This document shows, piece after piece, positions 44,764 through 58,405 of a stretch of 64,000 bases of DNA. How positions within the stretch are numbered: the stretch's first letter is position 1; every line of letters begins with the position of its first letter. A model generated the notes under the pieces. That model was not told the DNA's origin, ran no database searches, and saw only the letters and a program-made list of their open reading frames with translations. The position numbers and the translations under genes were made by a program. The stretch lies in NCBI GenBank assembly GCA_945910005.1, contig OX246743.1, positions 16,268,695-16,332,694 on the forward strand, in the 5' to 3' direction. This DNA is from Isoperla grammatica (lineage: Eukaryota; Arthropoda; Insecta; Plecoptera; Perlodidae).

Positions 44764-46208
44764 ACCTGGCTGCTCCACCATCGGGCTAAACATGGTGAAC
44801 AATGTTGCCACATCGCTCCGTACCTGGCTGCTCCACCATCGGGCTAAACATGGTGAACAATGTTGCCACATCGCTCCGTACCTGGCTGCTCCACCATCGG
44901 GCTAAACATGGTGAACAATGTTGCCACATCGCTCCGTACCTGGCTGCTCCACCATCGGGCTTAACATGGTGAACAATGTTGCCACATCGCTCCGTACCTG
45001 GCTCCTCCACCATCGGGCTTAACATGGTGAACAATGTTGCCACATCGCTCCGTACCTGGCTGCTCCACCATCGGGCTAAACATGGTGAACAATGTTGCCA
45101 CATCGCTCCGTACCTGGCTGCTCCACCATCGGGCTTAACATGGTGAACAATGTTGCCACATCGCTCCGTACCTGGCTGCTCCACCATCGGGCTAAACATG
45201 GTGAACAATGTTGCCACATCGCTCCGTACCTGGCTGCTCCACCATCGGGCTAAACATGGTGAACAATGTTGCCACATCGCTCCGTACCCGGCTCCTCCAC
45301 CATCGTGCTAAACATGGTGAACAATGTTGCCACATCGCTCCGTACCCGGCTGCTCCACCATCGGGCTAAACATGGTGAACAATGTTGCCACATCGCTCCG
45401 TACCCGGCTCCTCCACCATCGTGCTAAACATGGTGAACAATGTTGCCACATCGGTCCGTACCTGACTGCTCCACCATCGGGCTAAACATGGTGAACAATG
45501 TTGCCACATCGCTCCGTACCTGGCTGCTCCACCATCGGGCTAAACATGGTGAACAATGTTGCCACATCGCTCCGTACCCGGCTGCTCCACCATCGTGCTA
45601 AACATGGTGAACAATGTTGCCACATCGCTCCGTACCCGGCTGCTCCACCATCGTGCTAAACATGGTGAACAATGTTGCCACATCGCTCCGTACCCGGCTG
45701 CTCCACCATCGGGCTTACCATGGTGAACAATGTTGCCACATCGCTCCGTACCCGGCTGCTCCACCATCGTGCTAAACATAATGAACAATGTTGCCACATC
45801 GCTCCGTACCCGGCTGCTCCACCATCGTGCTAAACATGGTGAACAATGTTGCCACATCGCTCCGTACCTGGCTGCTCCACCATCGGGCTAAACATGGTGA
45901 ACAATGTTGCCACATCGCTCCGTACCTGGCTGCTCCACCATCGGGCTAAACATGGTGAACAATGTTGCCACATCGCTCCGTACCTGGCTGCTCCACCATC
46001 GGGCTAAACATGGTGAACAATGTTGCCACATCGCTCCGTACCTGGCTGCTCCACCATCGTGCTAAACATGGTGAACAATGTTGCCACATCGCTCCGTACC
46101 TGGCTGCTCCACCATCGTGCTAAACATGGTGAACAATGTTGCCACATCGCTCCGTACTTGGCTGCTCCACCATCGGGCTTAACATGGTGAACAATGTTGC
46201 CATATCGC
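44764..46208. repeat. Minisatellite, 58-bp unit, about 25 copies
   Basis: The unit contains CCTGGCTGCTCCACCATCGG, GCTAAACATGGTGAACAATG and TTGCCACATCGCTCCGTA. Variants are CCTGG/CCCGG, CTGCTCC/CTCCTCC, TCGGGCT/TCGTGCT and CTAAAC/CTTAAC. Linked CCCGG plus TCGTG variants cluster at 45288-45840, suggesting block duplication. CACCATG/CATGGTG half-palindromes occur in each unit. Frames through the array are artefacts. Confidence 0.96.
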
Positions 46209-46619
46209 AGTCTCGAAGCTTGAAAATAAGAAGAATCCGTCGATTATATTATTTTTTTTAAATTGGGGACGTTGCTTAAAAATTTAGGAATTTGAGATCA
46301 GTGATGTTATTTTTTACACGTCTCTCTCTCGTTGCTTGCGTGCACATTAACAGAATTGTGAAAATAGTTACAACTGTTACAATGATTTTGATGCTTGAAA
46401 ATGAGACGAGCTTAAAAAAATGTTTACTCTTGGCATATTTTTAATCGTGATTTAAAAGTTAGTAGTAATTAGTTACTTAAAATATCCCAATTCCCAACTT
46501 AACTAATATAATGCTGACAAAACAGGAGAGTTCAATAGTTAGTACCAACTTATTTTTCTACTTCTAGTTTCTACCATCTGTTTGAAAGTTGAAACAGATC
46601 CATTAGTGATAATGTACGA
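46209..46619. other. Short spacer between arrays; nothing recognised
   Basis: AT-rich unique sequence without a gene or element that I can identify. Confidence 0.5.
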
Positions 46620-47620
46620 CCGTATATTGGACACATGGAACCCCCGAACACAGCAAGCTTGTACACTCTACGTAAGCGGAACACCGACTTATATTGGACA
46701 CATGAAACCCCCGAACACAGCAAGCTTGTACACTCTACGTAAGCGGAACACCGACTTATATTGGACACATGAAACCCCCGAACACAGCAAGCTTGTACAC
46801 TCTACGTAAGCGGAACACCGACTTATATTGGACACATGAAACCCCCGAACACAGCAAGCTTGTACACTCTACGTAAGCGGAACACCGACTTATATTGAAC
46901 ACATGAAACCCCCGAACACAGCAAGCTTGTACACTCTACGTAAGCGGAACACCGACTTATATTGGACACATGAAACCCCCGAACACAGCAAGCTTGTACA
47001 CTCTACGTAAGCGGAACACCGACTTATATTGAACACATGAAACCCCCGAACACAGCAAGCTTGTACACTCTACGTAAGCGGAACACCGACTTATATTGGA
47101 CACATGAAACCCCCGAACACAGCAAGCTTGTACACTCTACGTAAGCGGAACACCGACTTATATTGGACACATGAAACCCCCGAACACAGCAAGCTTGTAC
47201 ACTCTACGTAAGCGGAACACCGACTTATATTGGACACATGAAACCCCCGAACACAGCAAGCTTGTACACTCTACGTAAGCGGAACACCGACTTATATTGA
47301 ACACATGAAACCCCCGAACACAGCAAGCTTGTACACTCTACGTAAGCTGAACACCGAATTATATTGGACACATGAAACCCCCGAACACAGCAAGCTTGTA
47401 GACTCTACGTAAGCGGAACACCGACTTATATTGGACACATGAAACCCCCGAACACAGCAAGCTTGTACACTCTACGTTAGCGGAACACAGACTTATATTG
47501 GACACATGAAACCCCCGAACACAGCAAGCTTGTACACTCTACGTAAGCGGAACACCGACTTATATTGGACACATGAAACCCCCGAACACAGCAAGCTTGT
47601 ACACTCTACGTAAGCGGAAC
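46620..47620. repeat. Minisatellite, 67-bp unit, about 15 copies
   Basis: The unit contains TTATATTGGACACATGAAAC, CCCCGAACACAGCAAGCTTG and TACACTCTACGTAAGCGGAA. Copies are nearly identical. Single-base variants include TTGGAC/TTGAAC, present in only some copies, and CGTAAG/CGTTAG. It carries a HindIII site (AAGCTT) in each unit. Confidence 0.96.
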
Positions 47621-47679
47621 CCCAACTTTAAGAGATGTGTGGAAAAGAGCCAATTATCAGTTGATTTTCGTTTAAATTA

Positions 47680-48861
47680 AATAGCGTGCATAGACTGTAG
47701 ATAAGACAGTTAGGCATGAGATTCATTAAATAGCGTGCATAGACTGTAGATAAGAGAGTTAGGCATGAGATTCATTACATAGCGTGCATAGACTGTAGAT
47801 AAGAGAGTTAGGCATGAGATTCATTACATAGCATGCATAGACTGTAGATAAGAGAGTTAGGCATGAGATTCATTACATAGCGTGCATAGACTGTAGATAA
47901 GAGAGTTAGGCATGAGATTCATTACATAGCGTGCATAGACTGTAGATAAGAGAGTTAGGCATGAGATTCATTACATAGCGTGCATAGACTGTAGATAAGA
48001 GAGTTAGGCATGAGATTCATTACATAGCGTGCATAGACTGTAGATAAGAGAGTTAGGCATGAGATTCATTACATAGCGTGCATAGACTGTAGATAAGAGA
48101 GTTAGGCATGAGATTCATTACATAGCGTGCATAGACTGTAGATAAGAGAGTTAGGCTTGAGATTCATTACATAGCGTGCATAGACTGTAGATAAGAGAGT
48201 TAGGCATGAGATTCATTACATAGCGTGCATAGACTGTAAGAGATAAGAGAGTTAGGCATGAGATTCATTACATAGCGTGCATAGACTGTAGATAAGAGAG
48301 TTAGGCATGAGATTCATTACATAGCGTGCATAGACTGTAGATAAGAGAGTTAGGCATGAGATTCATTACATAGCGTGCATAGACTGTAGATAAGAGAGTT
48401 AGGCATGAGATTCATTACATAGCGTGCATAGACTGTAGATAAGAGAGTTAGGCATGAGATTCATTACATAGCGTGCATAGACTGTAGATAAGAGAGTTAG
48501 GCATGAGATTCATTACATAGCGTGCATAGACATGTAGATAAGAGAGTTAGGCATGAGATTCATTACATAGCGTGCATAGACTGTAGATAATAGAGTTAGG
48601 CTTGAGATTCATTTCATAGCGTGCATAGACTGTAGATAAGAGAGTTAGGCTTGAGATTCATTACATAGCGTGCATAGACTGTAGATAAGAGAGTTAGGCT
48701 TGAGATTCATTTCATAGCGTGCATAGACTGTAGATAAGAGAGTTAGGCATGAGATTCATTACATAGCGTGCATAGACTGTAGATAAGAGAGTTAGGCATG
48801 AGATTCATTACATAGCGTGCATAGACTGTAGATAAGAGAGCTAGGCATGAGATTCATTACG
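47680..48861. repeat. Minisatellite, 49-bp unit, about 24 copies
   Basis: The unit contains TAGCGTGCATAGACTGTAGA, TAAGAGAGTTAGGCATGAGA and TTCATTACA. Variants are GGCATGAG/GGCTTGAG and ATTACA/ATTTCA. Two units carry insertions (GTAAGAGATAAG; GACATGTAG). It follows the 67-bp array after about 60 bp. Confidence 0.96.
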
Positions 48862-49557
48862 TTGGAACAACTTTAATATTACTCTTTTTACTATTGTGTT
48901 GTAAATACTTGAAAATAAGCTGAATTCTTGACTCATGTCTATATGTTTATATTGGTCTTCTGGCTATGAAATTAGTGGCTTTGTAGAATAATGTGAGTAG
49001 TCTTGTTGCGTAAAAGTAAATGTAACAATCGATAACTCTATCGTTAATATGATAGGCAGTTATGGCGGATGGATGCGGAGTATTCCCGGTTCGAGCCTCA
49101 TAAATATTCACAAACGAAACCACGAGTATTTTACTGAAAGCCAAACCGCGCCAAACCGTCGGCTTTCTTTCTTTCAAATCACGATACTCGACCTGATTTG
49201 CGTTGCAAATATAATTCAGGAAATCCTTCACTGGTCTAGACAACCCAGCTGTACAGCTATATATACAGAAAATATTCTCATTTCGCTTCTGTTCGCGTCT
49301 TTGAAGATATTTTAATTTGGTTTTCGAAGCCGAATTTAATCAAGTATAACAAAGAGCTTCGTTAACGACAACAATCTGAAATGCAAAGAATGAAAATCGC
49401 TCAAATTGATTGGAAGAAAGAGGAAATGTTAAACAGCTAGCTTTGTTTTGGAAACTGGGTAAACGGGTAATACAATTAAAACTCTTAACACATTTACAAC
49501 TCGTGTATACAATTCGTGCTTTATCTTTTGTTAAAGAGTATAAACCAATTTGACTTG
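48862..49557. other. No gene seen; unique sequence
   Basis: Frames of 98 codons minus (48947-49243) and 88 codons plus (49049-49315) overlap and neither has a known domain. CCCGGTTCGAGCCTC near 49086 resembles a B box, but no partner A box is convincing. Confidence 0.4.
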
Positions 49558-50070
49558 ACTATACAATTGAATGTGCGATAGCGAGATTTGTAGTTCTGAT
49601 ATACTAAAGGTGACGGTGCTGGCTTGTGAGCGGGCATGAATTGCTCTTTATCACGAGTAAAACCACCGCTAGGCGCGCTGTAGTCGAAACAATATGGCCG
49701 CTCAAGCCGTTGCTCTCTCGCGGACATATTCAACATCTCTTTGTACAACTGAATGTGCGATAGAGAGATTTGCAGTTCTGATATACTAAAGGTGACGGTG
49801 CTGGCTTGTGAGCGGGCATGAATTGCGCTTTATCACGAGTAAAACCACCGCTAGGCGCGCTGTAGTCGAAACAATATGGCCTCTCAAGCCGTTGTTCTCT
49901 CGCGGACATATTCAACATCTCTTTGTACAACTGAATGTGCGATAGAGAGATTTGCAGTTCTTATATACTAAAGGTGACGGTGCTGGCTTGTGAGCGGGCA
50001 TGAATTGCTCTTTGTCACGAGTAAAACCACCGCTAGGCGCGCTGTAGTCGAAACAATATGGCCGCTCAAG
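49558..50070. repeat. Tandem repeat, 182-bp unit, 2.8 copies
   Basis: GAATGTGCGATA recurs at 49569, 49751 and 49933. Each unit contains AAAGGTGACGGTGCTGGCTT, CGAGTAAAACCACCGCTAGG and AACAATATGGCCGCTCAAG. The third copy ends at 50070. It is the longest unit in the window. Copies differ by a few percent. Confidence 0.93.
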
Positions 50071-51026
50071 ATCGTGAGTTTCTGGTTGTGTGAACCTAGC
50101 AATTGCACGATGTGTGTTTTGTTCTAGTAATACATATTGAAACTTTTAAATATTTCATCGCTATAAACTCCAAAATTGTTAATTAATTAGTGAAACACAC
50201 AGAACTTCATATTATTCGTAGCTAATTGAAGAACAGCATAAAAGGGAGTTATTTTAATTTTAAACAATATTGTGTTTAAGAGTACAAATGTTTCTACCTT
50301 AGTTATGAAACATTCTTGAATTAGGTCCTAGTCGTCAGTATCTACGCCATGTCCTGAATAGGAGCATCTTTAAACTTGTCGCGGGTAAAGCCTCCCATGT
50401 GTAAAGTGTCTTGTGACTTGTGAGTGAATCGTTAGAAACTTAAACATACAGGAAATGCGGTTAAAACCGCTGGATGTATACGAACCAAATCTTATCGCAA
50501 CCCCACTTATCTTCTATGATCTTCTGTTCTATAACACAATAGCTACAATTAGCACCCTATATACATGCTATCTATATTCTTTACCTAGAATTAATATTCG
50601 CTCTAATTGATACTTAACATCATAAAACGACACATTTCAGTCCCCCGATAACCACGGACAAAGACCGCATTAATGTCTATTGTTACGTCTACTAAGGGGT
50701 GAAGGGGAGAAACTACCCTCACCCTCACTAAGTATCAACACGCGTCTATTGATTGTTCCATATTTGCATTTTTACCCCCCCCCCCCCCCTACCCCCTGTT
50801 GTGTGTAGCAGTTATTGCTCATTAGTCATTAGGATTGTCATGGATTTTCGGTTGTAGCATTGACGGTTGGGGAAGGGAAATGCGTTTAAAATCGGCTGCT
50901 ATAAAAGTAATCAAAACCAATTATTTGCTCGAATTCTGCATAGATATGGTCGATATCGATTTAAAGAAAAATCGTGCATATTGGTTGTGTGCTGGATAGC
51001 TCCGACCATTCAATTTCTGTTTGAAT
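50071..51026. other. No gene seen; unique sequence
   Basis: Contains a 15-C run at 50775-50789. No recognisable coding region or element. Confidence 0.5.
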
Positions 51027-51247
51027 GGTGATATGCCAGAGTGTGTTGAGCTTGGACGCAGGCAAGGGTTAGTCTTGTGATATGGTGATATGCCAGAGTG
51101 TGTTGAGCTTGGACGCAGGCAAGGGTTAGTCTTGTGATATGGTGATATGCCAGAGTGTGTTGAGCTTGGACACAGGCAAGGGTTAGTCTTGTGATATGGT
51201 GATATGCCAGAGTGTGTTGAGCTTGGACGCAGGCAAGGGTTAGTCTT
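51027..51247. repeat. Minisatellite, 57-bp unit, 4 copies
   Basis: The unit contains GGTGATATGCCAGAGTGTGT, TGAGCTTGGACGCAGGCAAG and GGTTAGTCTTGTGATAT, starting at 51027, 51084, 51141 and 51198. There is one substitution (GACGC/GACAC). The 19-codon period keeps a minus-strand frame open; I do not consider it coding. Confidence 0.95.
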
Positions 51248-51366
51248 GCGAATAATAATAAAAATCCTCAATTATTTTGAATGCTAAGATTCACCTTAAT
51301 CAACCAAGGATAGCAAAGATATTGATATTTTTCTTTATCAACATATGTTCGGGGTAGTTCGAGGGT

Positions 51367-51928
51367 TTTTAGTGCCCTGTACGTACCATGTTACTTGTGA
51401 CTCTTTTAGTGCCCTGTACGTACCATGTTACTTGTGACTCTTTTAGTGCCCTGTACGTACCATGTAACTTGCGACTCTTTTAGTGCCCTGTACGTACCAT
51501 GTAACTTGCGACTCTTTTAGTGCCCTGTACGTACCATGTAACTTGCGACTCTTTTAGTGCCCTGTATGTACCATGTAACTTGCGACTCTTTTAGTGCCCT
51601 GTACGTACCATGTAACTTGCGACTCTTTTAGTGCCCTGTATGTACCATGTAACTTGCGACTCTTTTAGTGCCCTGTACGTACCATGTAACTTGTGACTCT
51701 TTTAGTGCCCTGTATGTACCATGTAACTTGCGACTCTTTTAGTGCCCTGTACGTACCATGTAACTTGTGACTCTTTTAGTGCCCTGTACGTACCATGTAA
51801 CTTGCGACTCTTTTAGTGCCCTGTACGTACCATGTAACTTGCGACTCTTTTAGTGCCCTGTATGTACCATGTAACTTGCGACTCTTTTAGTGCCCTGTAC
51901 GTACCATGTAACTTGCGACTCTTTTAGT
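51367..51928. repeat. Minisatellite, 37-bp unit, about 15 copies
   Basis: The unit is TTTTAGTGCCCTGTACGTAC then CATGTAACTTGCGACTC. Variants are GTACGTAC/GTATGTAC, TGCGAC/TGTGAC and GTAAC/GTTAC. The unit includes the palindrome GTACGTAC. There are no spacers, so it is not CRISPR. Confidence 0.96.
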
Positions 51929-54071
51929 CCATGAAAGTCTCCAAGGAAAGCGGGTTGTCTATAGTCCATGACTTTGAGTATAACTTTGGTTATCATGCAG
52001 TACCGATTTTTAAATATAAACACATTTTTTCCCAACCCTATTTAAACAAAATCAAACACCAAACTATATAATATAGTAATTTAGTTATACAATTAACATC
52101 TTCAGACAGTAACCAAATTCACAATGCATACTAGTCATACGGTCTAGCTATGTGGCCCGTTGACCTAAATTTAGTTAGTTAATTCCTGCTTCCAATTCAC
52201 AAGTGTCAGGGTTCTTTTGCTTGGCTTTGCTTGTGTTTTGAAATTGACAAATCTTTCTGTATGGTACTGGTTTATATGTTAGAGTTGATTTTGGACCCGT
52301 CATAGCCACGAAGCACATAATAAATAGTAGTAATAGTAATATACCCCATTGGAAATCTGTTATTTTATAACTTAGGGCAGAAGACTATAAATACAGATGT
52401 ATTTATTTATGCACATAATAAAATACATGAACCCACGTTCACATGGAAAATGAACGTATTCCATTCCCTATGTAGATTTCAAAATGTTTGCTTCTTCCAA
52501 CTAGAACCACAACCACAACCACAGAGACAGAGAGAGAACATGAAGTGGTCTGAGATGAGATGAGATGAGTAGTTCTTTATTTCTCCACCTTGAGCGCTGC
52601 ACCGCGTCTCTTGGAAAAACACGCTGGAGAAATATGTTTTCTTGTTTCCTTCCGAATATAAACAAGGAATAGCTTCACCAACCTGAGATATAACCAAGCT
52701 AGAGAGGTCACACAAATATTTGTTCCTTCAAGTTGACATGTCGTCGGCGGTAGAGCTTACGAACACGTCTTTTACTTTTTAAGTGTTCTTTGGGAAAAAA
52801 TAAGCGACACAAATAGCCTGAAATGCTGCAAACTTTAGGTGTTTTTCGTTCGTATCGTTTCTCTTTAAAATGACATAAACATTTTGGAATGATGTTAGAT
52901 TGAGCTATATATTATCAAGACATGGATATTGTCGAAAAGCTGATTAAAAATGTATTATTGGATTGCAGTTAGAATTGTTTTCTGATTTTATTCAAACACA
53001 ATCAAAGTTAGCAACCTTTTATTGCGAATATCTGTAGATCATGATAATATTTATCCTCACATCATTCCAAAGTTTTAATATTGAATGTGATTTTAATGTT
53101 GCGAACAAAATCTCAAATTCCCACGCTTTTCAAGTTATACTTGTATCCAACACATTAATGTTAACGCACTCGACAGGATTAGTTTCAATCTATATCAAGC
53201 TCCACTATCTCTACACAAGGTTTTGATGTACATGTAACAGAATGCCGCTTTTTGAGCTGTATAAAGTCACCTATTTTTGGCAACACACACGGTTCAGTAA
53301 TAACAAAATATCAAAGTCTTCCGCAACTCAACCTCATTTGTCCCCGTAGTTTACAAGACGTGAAATAAGCTGGTTTTTACATGTTTGCGGCTCGGTTCGG
53401 CTTCCATGCGGCAACTTGGAAGAGAAAAGAGACGCAACCGAGCTTAGTTAGCTTACAGCGCACGTTTTCGACTACACTAAAGTTTCCGGCGGTCGCGTTT
53501 CAACCTTGTTTAGGTGATTTATTTTTGATAACCGTAGAGCACGAAGTTAAACTTTATATTACATAACTAAATCAATCTCGATTGTATACGCGCGAGCTGC
53601 CCGGACGCTTTGTTCGGTTAAATATATTGAGCTGTGTAACATGTATCGTATCGCGTACGTGTGAATTGGGGGATTATGGTGTCAAGAAGTGTGTCTGAAA
53701 CTTTTTTATTGCGTTGTTGTGTTAGCCCTGATCTGAAAGTAATCCCGCACAGTTGACACGTTGAAGCATAATTCAAATAATAGTAATACTTCTTTTGAAA
53801 GTTGTTCCAACGTAAATAGTCTCATGGCGAACTCAGATTCGTATATTTACACACCTTTAATTCACTCTAACGAATGGCAACAGAACCCTGAAATTATTTC
53901 ATACATTTCTAAATATGGGCTTAGTAGTAGAGTGCACAAGACTCATTAGTCCCGCACGCTGTGTGTATTTGAAATTGTCAGGTACTGAGGTAACGGTCGT
54001 AAATACGGTCGTAAATGATCAGTAATCGACCTGTTTAGATTTGCAAGTAGATGTTGGGAACTAGAGAAGTA
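51929..54071. other. No gene seen; unique sequence
   Basis: Frames of 60-78 codons only. At about 53025-53050, AATATCTGTAGATCATGATA resembles the dispersed motif that precedes the 33-bp array at 60861 and also occurs at 17517. No other element recognised. Confidence 0.45.
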
Positions 54072-57000
54072 GTATTGGACGCTGATGTAATATTGTCTTG
54101 CGTCTGAGTACTGGTTCATAAGTTGCTTCTATTGGACGCTGATGTAATATTGTCTTGCGTCTGAGTACTGGTTCATAAGTTGCTACTATTGGACGCTGAT
54201 GTAATATTGTCTTGCGTCTGAGTACTGGTTCATAAGTTGCTACTATTGGACGCTGATGTAATATTGTCTTGCGTCTGAGTACTGGTTCATAAGTTGCTAC
54301 TATTGGACGCTGATGTAATATTGTCTTGCGTCTGAGTACTGGTTCATAAGTTGCTTCTATTGGACGCTGATGTAATATTGTCTTGCGTCTGAGTACTGGT
54401 TCATAAGTTGCTTCTATTGGACGCTGATGTAATATTGTCTTGCGTCTGAGTACTGGTTCATAAGTTGCTTCTATTGGACGCTGATGTAATATTGTCTTGC
54501 GTCTGAGTACTGGTTCATAAGTTGCTACTATTGGACGCTGATGTAATATTGTCTTGCGTCTGAGTACTGGTTCATAAGTTGCTACTATTGGACGCTGATG
54601 TAATATTGTCTTGCGTCTGAGTACTGGTTCATAAGTTGCTACTATTGGACGCTGATGTAATATTGTCTTGCGTCTGAGTACTGGTTCATAAGTTGCTACT
54701 ATTGGACGCTGATGTAATATTGTCTTGCGTCTGAGTAATGGTTCATAAGTTGCTACTATTGGACGCTGATGTAATATTGTCTTGCGTCTGAGTACTGGTT
54801 CATAAGTTGCTACTATTGGACGCTGATGTAATATTGTCTTGCGTCTGAGTACTGGTTCATAAGTTGCTACTATTGGACGCTGATGTAATATTGTCTTGCG
54901 TCTGAGTACTGGTTCATAAGTTGCTACTATTGGACGCTGATGTAATATTGTCTTGCGTCTGAGTACTGGTTCATAAGTTGCTACTATTGGACGCTGATGT
55001 AATATTGTCTTGCGTCTGAGTACTGGTTCATAAGTTGCTACTATTGGACGCTGATGTAATATTGTCTTGCGTCTGAGTACTGGTTCATAAGTTGCTACTA
55101 TTGGACGCTGATGTAATATTGTCTTGCGTCTGAGTACTGGTTCATAAGTTGCTACTATTGGACGCTGATGTAATATTGTCTTGCGTCTGAGTACTGGTTC
55201 ATAAGTTGCTACTATTGGACGCTGATGTAATATTGTCTTGCGTCTGAGTACTGGTTCATAAGTTGCTACTATTGGACGCTGATGTAATATTGTCTTGCGT
55301 CTGAGTACTGGTTCATAAGTTGCTACTATTGGACGCTGATGTAATATTGTCTTGCGTCTGAGTACTGGTTCATAAGTTGCTACTATTGGACGCTGATGTA
55401 ATATTGTCTTGCGTCTGAGTACTGGTTCATAAGTTGCTACTATTGGACGCTGATGTAATATTGTCTTGCGTCCGAGTACTGGTTCATAAGTTGCTACTAT
55501 TGGACGCTGATGTAATATTGTCTTGCGTCTGAGTACTGGTTCATAGGTTGCTACTATTGGACGCTGATGTAATATTGTCTTGCGTCTGAGTACTGGTTCA
55601 TAAGTTGCTACTATTGGACGCTGATGTAATATTGTCTTGCGTCTGAGTACTGGTTCATAAGTTGCTACTATTGGACGCTGATGTAATATTGTCTTGCGTC
55701 TGAGTACTGGTTCATAAGTTGCTTCTATTGGACGCTGATGTGTATTGTCTTGCGTCTGAGTACTGGTTCATAAGTTGCTACTATTGGACGCTGATGTAAT
55801 ATTGTCTTGCGTCTGAGTACTGGTTCATAAGTTGCTTCTATTGGACGCTGATGTAATATTGTCTTGCGTCTGAGTACTGGTTCATAAGTTGCTTCTATTG
55901 GACGCTGATGTAATATTGTCTTGCGTCTGAGTACTGGTTCATAAGTTGCTACTATTGGACGCTGATGTAATATTGTCTTGCGTCTGAGTACTGGTTCATA
56001 AGTTGCTACTATTGGACGCTGATGTAATATTGTCTTGCGTCTGAGTACTGGTTCATAAGTTGCTTCTATTGGACGCTGATGTAATATTGTCTTGCGTCTG
56101 AGTACTGGTTCATAAGTTGCTTCTATTGGACGCTGATGTAATATTGTCTTGCGTCTGAGTACTGGTTCATAAGTTGCTACTATTTGACGCTGATGTAATA
56201 TTGTCTTGCGTCTGAGTACTGGTTCATAAGTTGCTACTATTGGACGCTGATGTAATATTGTCTTGCGTCTGAGTACTGGTTCATAAGTTGCTACTATTGG
56301 ACGCTGATGTAATATTGTCTTGCGTCTGAGTACTGGTTCATAAGTTGCTACTATTGGACGCTGATGTAATATTGTCTTGCGTCTGAGTACTGGTTCATAA
56401 GTTGCTACTATTGGACGCTGATGTAATATTGTCTTGCGTCTGAGTACTGGTTCATAAGTTGCTTCTATTGGACGCTGATGTAATATTGTCTTGCGTCTGA
56501 GTACTGGTTCATAAGTTGCTCTATTGGACGCTGATGTAATATTGTCTTGCGTCTGAGTACTGGTTCATAAGTTGCTACTATTGGACGCTGATGTAATATT
56601 GTCTTGCGTCTGAGTACTGGTTCATAAGTTGCTACTATTGGACGCTGATGTAATATTGTCTTGCGTCTGAGTACTGGTTCATAAGTTGCTTCTATTGGAC
56701 GCTGATGTAATATTGTCTTGCGTCTGAGTACTGGTTCATAAGTTGCTACTATTGGACGCTGATATAATATTGTCTTGCGTCTGAGTACTGGTTCATAAGT
56801 TGCTACTATTGGACGCTGATGTAATATTGTCTTGCGTCTGAGTACTGGTTCATAAGTTGCTTCTATTGGACGCTGATGTAATATTGTCTTGCGTCTAAGT
56901 ACTGGTTCATAAGTTGCTACTATTGGACGCTGATGTAATATTGTCTTGCGTCTGAGTACTGGTTCATAAGTTGCTACTATTGGACGCTGATGTAATATTG

Positions 57001-57764
57001 TCTTGCGTCTGAGTACTGGTTCATAAGTTGCTACTATTGGACGCTGATGTAATATTGTCTTGCGTCTGAGTACTGGTTGTTAAGTTGCTACTATTGGACG
57101 CTGATGTAATATTGTCTTGCGTCTAAGTACTGGTTCATAAGTTGCTACTATTGGACGCTGATGTAATATTGTCTTGCGTCTGAGTACTGGTTCATAAGTT
57201 GCTACTATTGGACGCTGATGTAATATTGTCTTGCGTCTGAGTACTGGTTCATAAGTTGCTTCTATTGGACGCTGATGTAATATTGTCTTGCGTCTGAGTA
57301 CTGGTTCATAAGTTGCTTCTATTGGACGCTGATGTAATATTGTCTTGCGTCTGAGTACTGGTTCATAAGTTGCTACTATTGGACGCTGATGTAATATTGT
57401 CTTGCGTCTGAGTACTGGTTCATAAGTTGCTTCTATTGGACGCTGATGTAATATTGTCTTGCGTCTGAGTACTGGTTCATAAGTTGCTTCTATTGGACGC
57501 TGATGTAATATTGTCTTGCGTCTGAGTACTGGTTCATAAGTTGCTTCTATTGGACGCTGATGTAATATTGTCTTGCGTCTGAGTACTGGTTCATAAGTTG
57601 CTACTATTGGACGCTGATGTAATATTGTCTTGCGTCTGAGTACTGGTTCATAAGTTGCTACTATTGGACGCTGATGTAATATTGTCTTGCGTCTGAGTAC
57701 TGGTTCATAAGTTGCTACTATTGGACGCTGATGTAATATTGTCTTGCGACTGAGTACTGGTTCA
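54072..57764. repeat. Largest array: 57-bp unit, about 65 copies
   Basis: The unit contains TATTGGACGCTGATGTAATA, TTGTCTTGCGTCTGAGTACT and GGTTCATAAGTTGCTAC. At 3.7 kb it is the longest array in the window and very homogeneous. The main variant is TGCTACT versus TGCTTCT. Rare changes include GTGTATTG at 55740, TGCTCTATT at 56518, GATATAATA at 56760 and GGTTGTTAAG at 57076. High identity over 65 copies indicates recent expansion or ongoing homogenisation. Confidence 0.98.
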
Positions 57765-58405
57765 CAGCCAGCCTCAAAATAAGCTCAAATGTTATCATTA
57801 TCACGAGTCACATGTAAGTAATTACAATACACACCGTTGACTGAATTGTTGTAATGGTCGACAATATTGAGTGTTATGTGCGGAATGTTGAGGAATGTCC
57901 AACATCAGGGATTCTTCGTTAAGTCGATGATGCATCGCTGGCGTGTTAACACAACTACTTCAATTTCTATTTGGTTTACGAAACATAAATTTTCACTCTT
58001 CAGTTTCCACTTTACCTGAGCATTACGATAGGCAAATATTTCTTTGGACTACTCAGACCACCCATGGGTACTGGGCAATTTTCCGCTTTATAATAGAGTG
58101 CACTTTAAAATTTTGTATTTTGATTTTCTGAAAAAATGTTTGTAGCTGCAAAAAACTGTCACACTTGTATACTTACTCCTGGTTTTCTTTTGTTTCAGGA
58201 TTTACCAGCAGCATCAGTGATCAAGGTAAGCTTACGCTTGCGTAAATGCAAAACTCTAGCTCAGATATTATGTTTTTATGGGTAGTCATAGATAGGCATA
58301 TTGAACCAAGACAAAACAAAGTCACGACACTTAATTTAATACCAACAATAAGAGATATTTCCTACATCGTGGCCATTTTGGACCAATTGCAAGCAAGATT
58401 ACAAT
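57765..58405. other. Unique spacer containing a candidate microexon
   Basis: No sizeable reading frame with a known domain. The candidate microexon at 58199-58225 is listed separately. Confidence 0.4.
58199..58225 (+). other. Candidate 27-nt microexon
   Basis: A strong acceptor, GGTTTTCTTTTGTTTCAG (ending at 58198), is followed 27 nt later by a good donor, AAG|GTAAGC (GT at 58226). The 27 nt keep frame. They are open in two phases: phase 0 reads DLPAASVIK, and a shifted phase reads FTSSISDQ. A third phase contains TGA. I recognise no protein. If real, the window is an intron of a + strand gene and the 57-bp and 40-bp arrays flanking this site are intronic. Chance occurrence in 64 kb remains quite possible. 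Confidence 0.25.
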
